The notes beneath the pieces are model-generated. The model did not search any database, was not told the DNA's origin, and saw only the letters and a program-made list of their open reading frames with translations. 64,000 nt of DNA from Sphingomonas kaistensis (GTDB lineage: Bacteria; Pseudomonadota; Alphaproteobacteria; Sphingomonadales; Sphingomonadaceae): contig NZ_CP145607.1 in assembly GCF_036884275.1 (NCBI RefSeq), positions 2,219,001-2,283,000 on the forward strand, written 5' to 3'. This document shows, piece by piece, positions 20,368 to 30,175 of this stretch (positions are counted from its first letter, which is position 1; each line of letters starts with the position of its first letter). The position numbers were made by a program, and so were the translations under genes.

Positions 20368-21981
20368 CTATTCGGGCGCCAGATCGCCGAGCGCCTGCTC
20401 CATCTCACTCAGCCACGGGCGGTAATGCCGCCACAATTCGCCGCTCCGCTTGTTGAGCGGCTGCCGTACCTGCGACGCGCTCGCGGTACGCACAGGGCGA
20501 GCATTTTCGTGGAAGCACAGGCAGGCCGGATCGAACGGCAGCCCGATCGCACCCAGCACCCGCCGCAATTCGCCTTCGGGATCGGCGACCAGCCGCTCAT
20601 GCTCGACCCGCACGATGCGGCCCGGCAGCACCTCCTCGAAGTGCCCCACCAGCCGCACATAATCGCGGTAGTAATGGGCGATGTCGCGCTGGTCGTAGGC
20701 GAAGTCGCGGCCGCGGGCGAAATGCTGTTTGAAGTTGGCGAACGAGCAGGCCATCGCCTCGCGCCGCGCGTCGATGATGATCGCGTTCGGCAGGATGGTC
20801 TGGATCAATCCGATGTGCGGCCAATTGTCGTTTAGCTTGTCGATGAACAACGGGCGATCGGTCCGCCGATGGATGCCCGCCCGAGCGAGATATTCCGCGC
20901 CGAGGCGCTCAGCAGCCGCCTTGTCTATGCGGGATAGGATTTCGGGATAAGGAAGCGGCGCGTCGGTCCACCGCTCGGCCATCAACTCATGCGCGATCTG
21001 CGGAATGTAAGGTAGCTCGGCCGTGCCTTCGATCGCCGGATGGCTGGCGAGCATTTGCTCGAGCAGGGTCGATCCGGCCCGCGGCATGCCGAGCACGAAG
21101 ATGGGTGCCCGCGCAGGATCGCCCCACCCTTGCGTCCGCTCGAAATAGGACTTGTCAAAAAAGGCGATCGAGCGGTCCACGAAATCCTCGTTCGCCTTGG
21201 CATCGTAGGGCCGTACCCGGCGGGTGAGCCGATTGGCCTGATCGTAGGCCTGGAACGACGCTTCGTAATCGCCCGCATCCTCCTGTGCCTTGCCGAGCGC
21301 GAAGCTGAGGTGGAGTGCCTGATTGATGTCGAGACGGCCGCTGCCAAGCAGCCTTTCGAGTGTCGCGATGTCGTCTGCGCTGAGCGCTCCCGACTTAAGA
21401 TCGGCAAGCCCCCACCAGGCTTCGCCGAGCGCCGGCGAGCGCTCAAGGGTTGAACGATAAAGCGCGGCGCTTTCCTCGGCCCGGCCCAAGGTGCGTAGCA
21501 GGTGCGCATAGCCGAGCGGCAGGCGCGGATCTGCCGGATGGCTCGCCATCAGCGCCTGGAAACTCTGTTCCGCATCCTCGTAGCGACCGATCTGCGTCAG
21601 CAGGCTGAGGCGGATGGTCGCGGCACGCATATCGTCTGGCTGCTGCGCGACCAGCTTGTCCAGCAGGTCGAGTGCTTGTTCGAACGCGCATTGCCGAACC
21701 AGCAATTCCGCAAGCTTGGTCAGCGTCTCGCGATGCCCCGGCAGAAGGGTCGATGCCTTGGTCAGCAGCGACACCGCTTCCCCCGGCAGACCGGCGACGG
21801 TGGCGATCTCCGCGAGCAGGAGCATCGCCGCGGGATCGTCGGGGTCGCTGGCCAGAATAGCTCGTGCCCCGGCTTCGGCTTCGGGCAGCCGTCCAGCCAT
21901 GAATGCCTGCGCCGCACGGACAAATTCGGGCCGTCTGCTCGCCTGATCGAGAATGCGTTCGGGACTGTCGGATTGGGTCAT
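20368..21981 (-). CDS. Tetratricopeptide-repeat sulfotransferase
   Basis: The N-terminal half (about residues 20-250) is a chain of 34-residue TPR-like helices (AILASDPDDPAAMLLLAEIA and similar). The C-terminal half is a sulfotransferase domain with the PAPS 5'-phosphosulfate loop FVLGMPRAGSTLLEQMLASHP and the 3'-phosphate region later in the domain. Such proteins transfer sulfate from PAPS to a carbohydrate, lipid or protein acceptor; the acceptor here is unknown. It follows the broken TonB receptor by 74 bases on the same strand, an arrangement often seen in sphingomonads, suggesting a role connected with receptor substrates or surface modification. That link is inference. Confidence 0.85.
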   Translation of the reverse strand: MTQSDSPERILDQASRRPEFVRAAQAFMAGRLPEAEAGARAILASDPDDPAAMLLLAEIATVAGLPGEAVSLLTKASTLLPGHRETLTKLAELLVRQCAFEQALDLLDKLVAQQPDDMRAATIRLSLLTQIGRYEDAEQSFQALMASHPADPRLPLGYAHLLRTLGRAEESAALYRSTLERSPALGEAWWGLADLKSGALSADDIATLERLLGSGRLDINQALHLSFALGKAQEDAGDYEASFQAYDQANRLTRRVRPYDAKANEDFVDRSIAFFDKSYFERTQGWGDPARAPIFVLGMPRAGSTLLEQMLASHPAIEGTAELPYIPQIAHELMAERWTDAPLPYPEILSRIDKAAAERLGAEYLARAGIHRRTDRPLFIDKLNDNWPHIGLIQTILPNAIIIDARREAMACSFANFKQHFARGRDFAYDQRDIAHYYRDYVRLVGHFEEVLPGRIVRVEHERLVADPEGELRRVLGAIGLPFDPACLCFHENARPVRTASASQVRQPLNKRSGELWRHYRPWLSEMEQALGDLAPE

Positions 21982-22055
21982 CGGCGTGCCTGAAACGAGA
22001 AGGGAGCCGAAAGCTGACGCCTCCGACTCCCCGCTCTTGGATCAACGAGATACGA

Positions 22056-25000
22056 TCAGAACTTGGCGATCGCACCGGCATAGAAGAAGCGGCCGGTGTT
22101 GTTGTAGATGGCGCTGCCGCCACCCGCACCGGTCAGGCCGAACGGCGGCTTCTCGTTGGCGACATTGTCGACGCCGACATAGAAGTTGAACTTGCGGGTC
22201 GCTTCGAAGTCGAGGCGAACGTCGTTGTACCAACGCTCCGGATAGAAGACGATCGGGAACGCATCCGCATTCTGCGGCGGGCGGCCCTGCTTGCTGAAAT
22301 TGTTCTCGTACGCACCCGGCGTCATCTTGCCGATGTAGCGCAGCTTGTGACCGATGGTCACCGCGCCGAGCTTCAGCGAGCTGTTGACGTTGAACGCATC
22401 GCGCGGATCGCCCAGCTCGAACAGTGCCTGATCGGCACGGCCCGGGTCGGTCGGCGACAGGAACGAGTCGTTCTGCAGCACGCGGGTGTAGATCGCCCGG
22501 GTGTTGAAGGTGCCGAACCCGAAGCGCTTGGTGTAGGCGGCTTCGAAGTCGATGCCGCGGACCTTCAGCTTGGCGTAGTTGAGAGGGACCACCGTCAGGT
22601 TGTTCTCGAGGATCTGCCCCGGAATTTCCCCGCGCGGACCGCCACCCGCACCAGCGCGTGCGAACAGGTCACAGAACTGGTTGTTGAGGTCGGCCGCGTC
22701 GTAGCAGGCATTGATGATGCCCTGCGCCGACGGCGAGCTGATCACGTCGTTCACGGTGATGTCGTAATAATCGACCGACAGCGAGAAGCCCGGAATGAAG
22801 CGCGGCTGGAACACGCCGCCGACGGTGTAGGAGTCGGATTTTTCGGCCTTCAGGTTTTCGTTACCGCCGGACAGGAAGCCCAGCGACTGGCGATACACGA
22901 AGTCGTAGCCGGCCGGCACGCCGTCGGCGCGGCAGTTGGCGGCGCGGGTGGCCGAGCCGGTGCCGATGTTACGCGCCGAGCAGGGATCGCCGACGGTGGC
23001 GAAGTTCTGGCCCGGCACCGTGAACAGCTCGGTCAGGTTCGGCGCACGCACGGCGCGCGAATAGTTGCCACGCAGGCGAAGGTCGCGAACGGGGGCGAAA
23101 TCGATGCCCGCGTTGTACGAATAGACCGTTCCGGTCGCTCCCTTGTAGTCGGCGACACGGCCGGCGGCGCTGAGCGACAGTTCGTGAATGAACGATTCCC
23201 GGATCAGCGGCGCACGGATTTCGGCGTAAGCTTCCTTCACCTCAAACGAGGGCGGATCGAACGGCGGGATTGCGTTGTAGAACGTCAGCCCGGCAGCAGT
23301 CGCCTCGTCCTGCACGTAGTTGGTGGTTTCGCGGCGATATTCGGCACCGACCGCGAAGCCCACCGGACCACCCGGAAGCTCGAACAGCTGGCTCGAATCA
23401 CCGGCAACGAAGCCGCTGGCGACGAACTGGGTGATCTTCCCGCTCGCGAGCGAATCCTGGAGCAGATAATTGCGGGCGTTGGGCGTGATATTGCCTTCGC
23501 CGAACAGGTTGATCGGAACGCAGGCCGCGACGTCGGCCGCCAGCTGCGAGGCCGCATAGGCCGCGTTGCCTGCCGCTTCGAACGCGATACGCGCCGACGG
23601 ATCGACCTGCGCACGGCAGACGATGTTGCCGTTGGCCGCGCCACCGGCGGCGACACCGGCATCGACCGCATCGATCGCCAACAGGAAACGCTGCAGGTTC
23701 ACGTTGCCGAGGATGCGGGTCTTTTCCTTGAACTCACCATAATTGGCGCTGAGTTCGTAGTTCCAGTCGTCGTTGAACCGACCCTTGATGCCGCCCACCG
23801 CACGATAGGTTTCGCGCTTGGCCTTTTCGTCGCGGTTGCTGAGCTCGACCACGTTACGAATGAAGGTGAAGGTGCCTTCCTCGTTCGGCGCATAGCCGTA
23901 ATAGTCGTTAATCACGCCGCGCGCCTGGGCGCTGAGATACGGGTTGGTGGTGTAGAAGAATTCACGCGGGCTGCCAGTGGTGCCGCCCGAGAAGAAGAAT
24001 GGACCGCTCTGGCTGCCGATCGAGTCCGTACGAACGTACTTGGCCTCGATGAACGGTACCAGCGCCGGGCTGATCTCGAACTTGGCGACCAGGTTGGCGC
24101 TGTAGCGATCGAGCGCCGGCGACAGGGCAAGCTGCTTGCCTTCCCGGAAGCTGCTGCCGTTGCCGCCGATGTAGCTCGGCAGCGGCGGCAGGCCGACCGG
24201 GGTGCCGGTCTGCAGGATCAGCTGGCCCGACGGGGTGAACAGATACGGGGTGTAGCTGTCGCCGCCGAGGTACGACAGGAAGGTGCCGCCGTTGCTGTAA
24301 ATGCCGCTGCGGATGTCGTTGACGAAACGGGTATCGGTGACGCCGTCGCTGCCATTGACCGACGAGGCCGGGTCGGTGTCGACCGTCACGAAGCCGTTGG
24401 CATTGCGCAGGTTCGGGCGGCCCGACGCGTAGAAGTCGTTCTGACGCGAATATTCGAGGTTCAGCGCGACGTTGCCGCGACCGTCCGCGAAGTTCCTGCC
24501 GCCGAGCGCGCTGACGTACTAGGAGCCGGCGTCGCCATACATCGACACGCCGCCCTGGCCGCGGATCTGAAGGCCGTCGAAATTATCCTTGAGGATGAAG
24601 TTGACGACGCCCGCGATGGCGTCCGAACCGTAGACGGCCGAGTTGCCGCCGGTGACGGTGTCGACGCGCTCGATCAGGTCGGTCGGGATGGTGTTGACGT
24701 CGGGCGAGACGGCATTGTTCAGAATGTCGCCCGCGACGTGGCGGCGGCCGTTGACCAACACGAGGGTGCGCTGCGAACCGAGGCCGCGCAGATCGAGCAG
24801 GCTGAGGCCGGCGGTGCCGAGAAAGCGGGTCGAGTTCGACTGGCTGAAGGTGCTGCGCAGTGCGGGCAGTTCGTTCAGCGTGTCACCGACCGAGGTGCGG
24901 CCGGTCTGGAAGAATTCCTCACCATTGATCGAGGTGATCGGAACGGTGCTTTCGAGATTGGGGCGGCGGATACGCGACCCGGTGACGACGATCTCGTCGC

Positions 25001-25181
25001 CGGTGGCCTGCGTGTTGGACTCAAGCTCCTGCTCGGTCGTGGCTTCGGCAGCGGGGGCCGAATTCTGCACGGCCGTATCGGTCGCGTCCTGCGCAAAGGC
25101 CGGCGTGGCGCTGGCCGCAAACAAAGTGGCGACGGCGACGCTGCGCAGCGCCGTAGCGTTCAAAAACTCGAACTTATTCAT
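22056..25181 (-). pseudogene. TonB-dependent receptor interrupted by an in-frame TAG
   Basis: ATG 25181 (MNKFEFLNATALRSVAVATL) opens a signal peptide ending TPAFAQ and a full plug domain (DEIVVTGSRIRRPNLEST, NGRRHVAG, VYGSDAIAGVVNFIL). The frame meets TAG at 24519-24521, codon 221, straight after YGDAGS. The same frame then continues without break from YVSALGGRNF through the whole barrel to ...GAIAKF at 22056, for about 1040 sense codons in total. No shift of frame is needed, so one base change would restore the gene. The barrel part alone could not make a working receptor. A sequencing error, a recent nonsense mutation or amber suppression are the possible explanations. The downstream TPR-sulfotransferase is intact. 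Confidence 0.9.
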
Positions 25182-25296
25182 GAGACGGTGTTTCCCCAAA
25201 CTCGGAACCCAACTGCAAACACTCGCGGGTCGCGAGAAGATGCAACATTTGTTGGCGATCGTGGAACTTATTAAGAATGTTGCCTAGCGGACACAG

Positions 25297-25869
25297 TCAG
25301 GCGGCGCCCGTTTCGCTGGCAAGGAGGCGCGGGTCAATGCCTTCCTGTTTGAAGGCCGCCGCCCAGCGTTCGTCGGTGGGCGTGTCGAACAGGATCTCGG
25401 GATTGCCCGCCGCTGCGAACCAGCCGTGGCGGGTCATCTCGTCTTCGAGCTGGCCCGGCCCCCAGCCGGCATAGCCGAGCGCGACCAGCCAGCGCGCCGG
25501 CCCCCGCCCTTCGGCAATGGCGCGGAGCACATCTATCGTGCCGGTCATCGCCCACAGCTTGCCGCCCGGACCGACGACCTGAAGCGTATCCTCCCCGCCC
25601 CAGTCTTCCGAATGAAGCACGAAGCCGCGACCGGGCTCGACCGGGCCGCCATGATGGATCGCCGAATCCGGCGCTTCGCCCGGATCGAGCTCGAGCTGCT
25701 TCAGCAGTCCACGCAGCCGGATCCCGGCGCGCTTGTGACTGATGCCGATGCCCACCGCGCCATTTTCGTCATGGACACAAAGGGCGGTGACGCTGCGTTC
25801 GAAGCGGGGATCGGCCATGCCAGGCATCGCGAGCAACAGCTTTCCGGCGAGAAACGGCGTGTCGGGCAT
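25297..25869 (-). CDS. yqgE: YqgE/AlgH family protein (UPF0301)
   Basis: A 190-residue cytosolic protein with the family hallmarks LLLAMPGMADPRFERSVTALCVHD near the start (split here by family numbering), HHGGPVEPGRGFVLH and the LGYAGWGPGQLEDEM motif. The biochemical role is not established; in pseudomonads AlgH affects alginate regulation. It lies 115 bases upstream of the damaged TonB receptor on the same strand and back to back with the peroxiredoxin gene. Confidence 0.93.
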   Translation of the reverse strand: MPDTPFLAGKLLLAMPGMADPRFERSVTALCVHDENGAVGIGISHKRAGIRLRGLLKQLELDPGEAPDSAIHHGGPVEPGRGFVLHSEDWGGEDTLQVVGPGGKLWAMTGTIDVLRAIAEGRGPARWLVALGYAGWGPGQLEDEMTRHGWFAAAGNPEILFDTPTDERWAAAFKQEGIDPRLLASETGAA

Positions 25870-25968
25870 CCCTTAAGCATGCCACTTGCCTGCCGCTGCA
25901 CAAGCCTTGTTGACGAAACGTTCGCCCGATAGAGCGCCCTGTCAGACCAACCAAGGAGCCCCCATCCC

Positions 25969-26451
25969 GTGACCATCCAGACCGGCGAGCGTATTCCCGA
26001 CATGCCCCTTACCATCGCCACCAGCGAAGGGCCCAAGCCGACCACTACCGGCGATTATTTCGGCGGCCGCCGCGTCGCCCTCTTCGCGGTGCCGGGTGCC
26101 TATACCCCGACCTGCTCGGCCAAGCACCTCCCGTCCTACGTCGAAAAGGCGGGCGATTTGCGCGCCAAGGGCGTCGACGAAATCGCCTGCACCAGCGTCA
26201 ACGACGCGTTCGTCATGGCCGCCTGGAACAAGGATCAGGGTAGCCAGGACATCACCATGATCGCCGACGGCAACGGTCAGCTGGCCGAAGCGCTCGGCCT
26301 CACCATGGACGGATCGAACTTTGGCATGGGGGCGGTGCGCTCGCAGCGTTACTCGATGATCGTCAACGACGGCGTGGTCGAGCAGCTCAACGTCGAAGCA
26401 CCCGGCGAATATCGCGCGTCGAGCGCCGAGACCCTGCTCGAGCAACTCTAA
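25969..26451 (+). CDS. Peroxiredoxin, Prx5/AhpE-like glutaredoxin-type
   Basis: A thiol peroxidase that reduces hydrogen peroxide and organic hydroperoxides. The 160-residue protein has the peroxidatic motif VPGAYTPTCSAKHLPSY, where the Cys in PTC is catalytic, and the later SQRYSMIVNDGVVEQLNVE. GTG 25969 is the start, preceded by AAGGAG about ten bases upstream. It has its own promoter region facing yqgE. Reductant is probably glutaredoxin or thioredoxin; both are encoded in this window. Confidence 0.93.
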   Translation: MTIQTGERIPDMPLTIATSEGPKPTTTGDYFGGRRVALFAVPGAYTPTCSAKHLPSYVEKAGDLRAKGVDEIACTSVNDAFVMAAWNKDQGSQDITMIADGNGQLAEALGLTMDGSNFGMGAVRSQRYSMIVNDGVVEQLNVEAPGEYRASSAETLLEQL

Positions 26452-26576
26452 TCATTCGGAGCGCCGGGCGAGCCGTCTGCCCCTCGCCCGGCACTCCCCA
26501 TCCGATGGTCATCGCAACAAGCCGCGTGCCCGCTCGTTTGCTGCCCGACACCTTTGCGTCACGAAAGGATCAGGGC

Positions 26577-27017
26577 ATGGCCAAGAACGACAACTCCCAC
26601 AGTACTTCTCACGCGCCCCGCCGCACCGCGAGCAAGCGCGAGCGCCGCCGCGACGTGGTGGTGAACACGGTCAAGGAACGGCCCTACACCGCCGCCGCAC
26701 TTGCCACCGTGGCGGCGGGTGCCGCCGCTTTCTTCCTCACCCGCGGCAAAAGCGACAAGCCGCTGATGAAATGGGGACAGGAATCTCAGAGCAGCGACGG
26801 CGCGGCGGCCACCAGTCCATCGGCGGCACAGGCCGCGAACCTTTCCGCCTCCGACACCAGCACCAATGCCGCCGCGACCGGCGGCACAGGCGCTTCGTCC
26901 AGCAAGGCTGAGGCAATGCGGGCCACGTCGGCCTCGCCCGACAAGACCGCCGACTCCGCTCTCGACCAGAATGCCAAGACCGATACCAAGGTCGGCGCCA
27001 TCGCTTACGGAGCCTAA
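26577..27017 (+). CDS. Small membrane-anchored protein with low-complexity tail
   Basis: The start is ATG 26577 (MAKNDNSHSTSH, 146 residues) after an AAGGA site about eight bases upstream. Residues 1-35 are basic and polar, about 40-58 form one hydrophobic segment (PYTAAALATVAAGAAAFFL), and the remaining 80 residues are Ala/Ser/Thr-rich with little predicted order. It may be a DUF883/ElaB-like anchor or a stress-related envelope protein, but no firm family can be named. It sits between the peroxiredoxin and SDR genes on the same strand. Confidence 0.7.
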   Translation: MAKNDNSHSTSHAPRRTASKRERRRDVVVNTVKERPYTAAALATVAAGAAAFFLTRGKSDKPLMKWGQESQSSDGAAATSPSAAQAANLSASDTSTNAAATGGTGASSSKAEAMRATSASPDKTADSALDQNAKTDTKVGAIAYGA

Positions 27018-27089
27018 CGGGTCCTGAAGGATTGATGGGGGGTGTCGGGCATCGCTCGGCACCCTTTGTCATATCTGGAGAATCTACCC

Positions 27090-28154
27090 ATGGCCGTGTC
27101 GCTCAAGCCTCTTTCGGATCAGGTCATGGTGATCGTTGGAGCATCGAGCGGGATTGGCCTTGCCACCGCACGGCGCGCCGCTGCCGCCGGCGCCAGGGTG
27201 GTGCTTGCCGCCCGCAACGCCGAAGCGCTCGACGAAGCCGTGGTGGCGATCCGCAACAAGGGCGGGCAGGCCAGTGCGCTCGACCTCGACATCGCCGAGG
27301 AAGGCGCCGCAGAGCGCCTGTTGGCCCACGCGCTCGACACCTTCGGGCGGGTCGATACCTGGGTCAACGACGCCGCAGCCGCCATGTATGCGCGCCTCGA
27401 GGACGTCAGCCAGGAAGAGCATCGCCGTGTGTTCGACGTCGGCTATTTCGGTCTGGTCGAAGCCAGCCTCATCGCGGCCAGGCATCTCAAGGCCGAAGGT
27501 GGCGCGCTCATCAACATCGGCTCGGTCCTCTCCAACCGCGCCATTCCCCTGCAAGGCCCCTATTGCGCGATGAAGGCGGCGGTGATGCAATTCACCGACG
27601 CGCTGCGCATGGAACTGGAAGCCGAAGGCGCACCGATCAGCGTCACTTTGATCAAGCCCGCCGCGATCGACACCATGTATCCCGAGCACGCGCGCAACAA
27701 GCTGGAGAAGCCCGCCCGCCTGCCCCAACCGCTCTACGATGCCGAACTGGTCGCCAAGGCGATCTGCTTTGCCGCGCAAAAGCCGCGCCGCTCGCTGATC
27801 GTCGGCGGCGGTGGATTGGCGCTGACCACCCTGGCGCCGTCCCTGCCCCGCCTTGCCGACAAGGGCATGGAACTGGTCGGCGGCGAAGCGATGCAGACCA
27901 CCGACGTCGCGCCCGCGCCCGGCACCGCTGACAATTTGTTCGAGCCGCGCCGCGACGGCCGGATCGAGGGCAATCAGGAACCCTTCAAGCGCAAGACTTC
28001 GCTGTTCCTCGAAGCTCAGATGCACCCGCTCGCCACCGCCGCCGTGCTGGGTTCGGTCGCCGCGGGCGCGTTGTTCCTGTGGGCCAAGGAAGAGAGTCGC
28101 GACATCGGCACCGCCGAAGCGCACCGGCGGATCAAGGCTGCGGGAATGAGCTGA
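27090..28154 (+). CDS. SDR-family oxidoreductase with a C-terminal membrane segment
   Basis: A short-chain dehydrogenase/reductase of 354 residues. The Rossmann motif VGASSGIGLATARRA, the NDAAA stretch and the catalytic YCAMKAA (Tyr and Lys) are visible. The core of about 250 residues is followed by an unusual extension of about 100 residues holding a hydrophobic stretch (LATAAVLGSVAAGALFLWAKEE), which probably anchors the enzyme at the membrane. ATG 27090 is favoured over the earlier ATG at 27042 by a CTGGAG site. Substrate unknown. Confidence 0.9.
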   Translation: MAVSLKPLSDQVMVIVGASSGIGLATARRAAAAGARVVLAARNAEALDEAVVAIRNKGGQASALDLDIAEEGAAERLLAHALDTFGRVDTWVNDAAAAMYARLEDVSQEEHRRVFDVGYFGLVEASLIAARHLKAEGGALINIGSVLSNRAIPLQGPYCAMKAAVMQFTDALRMELEAEGAPISVTLIKPAAIDTMYPEHARNKLEKPARLPQPLYDAELVAKAICFAAQKPRRSLIVGGGGLALTTLAPSLPRLADKGMELVGGEAMQTTDVAPAPGTADNLFEPRRDGRIEGNQEPFKRKTSLFLEAQMHPLATAAVLGSVAAGALFLWAKEESRDIGTAEAHRRIKAAGMS

Positions 28155-28162
28155 AACAAGAA

Positions 28163-28242
28163 CGTCGTCCCGGCGCAGGCCGCGACCTCAGGCGATAGAG
28201 CGCTCATCGCCGACTGAGGTCCCGGCCTTCGCCGAAACGACG
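28163..28242. repeat. 80-base palindromic repeat, GTCGTCCCGGC family, copy 1
   Basis: The unit starts CGTCGTCCCGGCGCAGGC and ends GGCCTTCGCCGAAACGACG, with inner CCTCAG / CTGAGG arms around a 22-base non-conserved centre. The same layout and length recur at 34747-34826. It fills the space between two convergent genes, so it may also serve as their shared 3' structure. Confidence 0.85.
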
Positions 28243-28255
28243 ATCAGGGTTCGCC

Positions 28256-30124
28256 TCAGGCTTGCCAGCCGCAGGTCTTGCCCTTGTTCTGTTCTTCCAG
28301 CCACTTCTGCAGCGGCGCGAAATATTCCAGCATCGGCTTGCCGCTCATCTCGCGGGTACCGGTGAAGGCCTCCAGCGCATCGGGCCACGGCTTGCTCGCG
28401 CCCATTTCCAGCATCGCGTTCAGACGCTGCCCGACCTGCTTGTTGCCGTAGAACGAGCAGCGATGCAGCGGCCCCTTCCAGCCGGCCATGTCGCACGCCG
28501 CCTTGTAGAACTGGAACTGGAGGATGCGGGCGAGGAAATAGCGCGCATAAGGCGTGCTCGCCGGGATGTGATATTTGGCGCCCGGATCGAAGTCCGCTTC
28601 GCTGCGCTGCGTGGGCGGGGTGATGCCTTGATATTGCAGGCGCAGCTGGTTCCAGCCGGCCTCATATTGCTGCGGGCTGATCGACCCGTCGAACACGCCC
28701 CACCGCCACTTGTCGACCATCAGTCCGAATGGCAGGAACGCCACCTTGTCCATCGCCTGGCGCAGCAGCAGGCCGGTGTCCTTGCTGGCGTCCGGCACCT
28801 TCGCGCGGTCAAGTAGGCCGATCTGCACCAGATATTCGGGCGTGACCGACAGCGCAATGAAATCGCCGATCGCTTCGTGGAAGCCGTCGTTCGCGCCGTT
28901 CAAATAGAGATACGGCTGCTTGTTGTAGGCGCGCTGATAATAATTGTGGCCAAGTTCGTGGTGGATGGTGACGAAGTCGTCGCCGTTGACCTTGGTGCAC
29001 ATCTTGATGCGCAGATCGTCCTTGTTGTCGAGGTCCCAGGCGCTGGCGTGGCAGATCACTTCGCGGCCTTCAGGACGGACGATCTGGCTGCGCTGCCAGA
29101 ACGTCTCGGGCAGTGGCGCGAGGCCGAGCGAGGTGTAGAAGCCCTCGCCGATCTTGACCATGTCGGTCGGGGTCTTCTTCTTGGCTTTGAGCAGTTCGGT
29201 CACGTCATAACCGACATCGCCTGCCCCCTTGGGCGCCACCACATCATAGATGTTGCCCCATTCCTGGGCCCACATGTTGCCAAGGAGGTCGGCGCGGATC
29301 GGGCCGGTCTTGGGCTGCACCCGGTCGCCATATTTCGCGTTCAGCCGGTCGCGGGTGTAGCAGTGAAGCTGGTTGTAAAGCGGGGTCAGCTCGCTCCACA
29401 GCCGGTCGTACATGGCCGAGAATTCCTGCGGACTCATGTCATATTGCGACCGCCACATCGCGCCGCTGTCGGCATAGCCGAGCTCCTTGGCGCCCTGGTT
29501 CGCGATCTCGACCATGCGGGTATAGTCCTGCCGCATCGGGCGGCCGACATTGGTGTGCCAGCTGGTCCATACTTCGGCGGTCTTGGCCGGATTGCGCAGT
29601 TCGCCCATCGCTTCCTCGGCGACGTCGCCGGTGATGGTCTTGCCGTCGAGCGTCGCGCGGCCCTTGCCGTAGGTCGAGGACAGGCGGGTCGAGATGGTGT
29701 TGAGCTCGGCCGCCGCACCCGGGGTCGAGGGCGCCGCCAGCACCAGCGCGCCGCGCAGGATGTTGAGCTTACGTTGCGTCTCGGGATCGAGCCCCTGCAC
29801 CTTCGAGAACTCCGCCGCTTCCTTGGCGTAGGCGACGCCCTTTTCGGTGCCGATGGTGCCGAAGTACGCGGCCAGCGCATCGGTATCCTCGGTGATGTAG
29901 GTGGCGTTCACCCACTGCGCGCGCGAGGCGATGGTGGAATAGTCGAACAGATCCTTCTCGACCGAGGCGATGAACTGGCGCGCGCCTTCGGGAGTGCGGG
30001 CGGTCGTCGGAGCGGCATCCGGCGCCATCGGCGCGGCCGACGCGGTCTGGACCGGCTCGGCGGGGGTCGCGGCGCAGGCGCCGAGGGCAAGGGCGAGAAC
30101 GGAAACCGAAGCGGCCAATTTCAT
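28256..30124 (-). CDS. M2-family peptidyl-dipeptidase lipoprotein (ACE-like)
   Basis: A zinc metallopeptidase related to angiotensin-converting enzyme that releases dipeptides from peptide C-termini. The start ATG 30124 (MKLAASVSVLALALGACAAT) gives a lipobox LGAC, so the mature protein is probably anchored to a membrane and faces the periplasm. The zinc site is HELGH (His389-His393), with the third ligand in DGFHEAIGDF about 24 residues on. At 622 residues the domain is complete. It lies 51 bases after an alpha/beta hydrolase gene on the same strand. Confidence 0.93.
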   Translation of the reverse strand: MKLAASVSVLALALGACAATPAEPVQTASAAPMAPDAAPTTARTPEGARQFIASVEKDLFDYSTIASRAQWVNATYITEDTDALAAYFGTIGTEKGVAYAKEAAEFSKVQGLDPETQRKLNILRGALVLAAPSTPGAAAELNTISTRLSSTYGKGRATLDGKTITGDVAEEAMGELRNPAKTAEVWTSWHTNVGRPMRQDYTRMVEIANQGAKELGYADSGAMWRSQYDMSPQEFSAMYDRLWSELTPLYNQLHCYTRDRLNAKYGDRVQPKTGPIRADLLGNMWAQEWGNIYDVVAPKGAGDVGYDVTELLKAKKKTPTDMVKIGEGFYTSLGLAPLPETFWQRSQIVRPEGREVICHASAWDLDNKDDLRIKMCTKVNGDDFVTIHHELGHNYYQRAYNKQPYLYLNGANDGFHEAIGDFIALSVTPEYLVQIGLLDRAKVPDASKDTGLLLRQAMDKVAFLPFGLMVDKWRWGVFDGSISPQQYEAGWNQLRLQYQGITPPTQRSEADFDPGAKYHIPASTPYARYFLARILQFQFYKAACDMAGWKGPLHRCSFYGNKQVGQRLNAMLEMGASKPWPDALEAFTGTREMSGKPMLEYFAPLQKWLEEQNKGKTCGWQA

Positions 30125-30175
30125 GGATCTGACGCCTTCAACTAGGAACGAAACCGCCAAATCCCTGCGCCTGCC

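Noticed and set aside
24519..24521. TAG read as pyrrolysine or other recoded residue
   Set aside because: No sign of pylT or pylS, and TonB receptors do not use it; a nonsense mutation or error is simpler.
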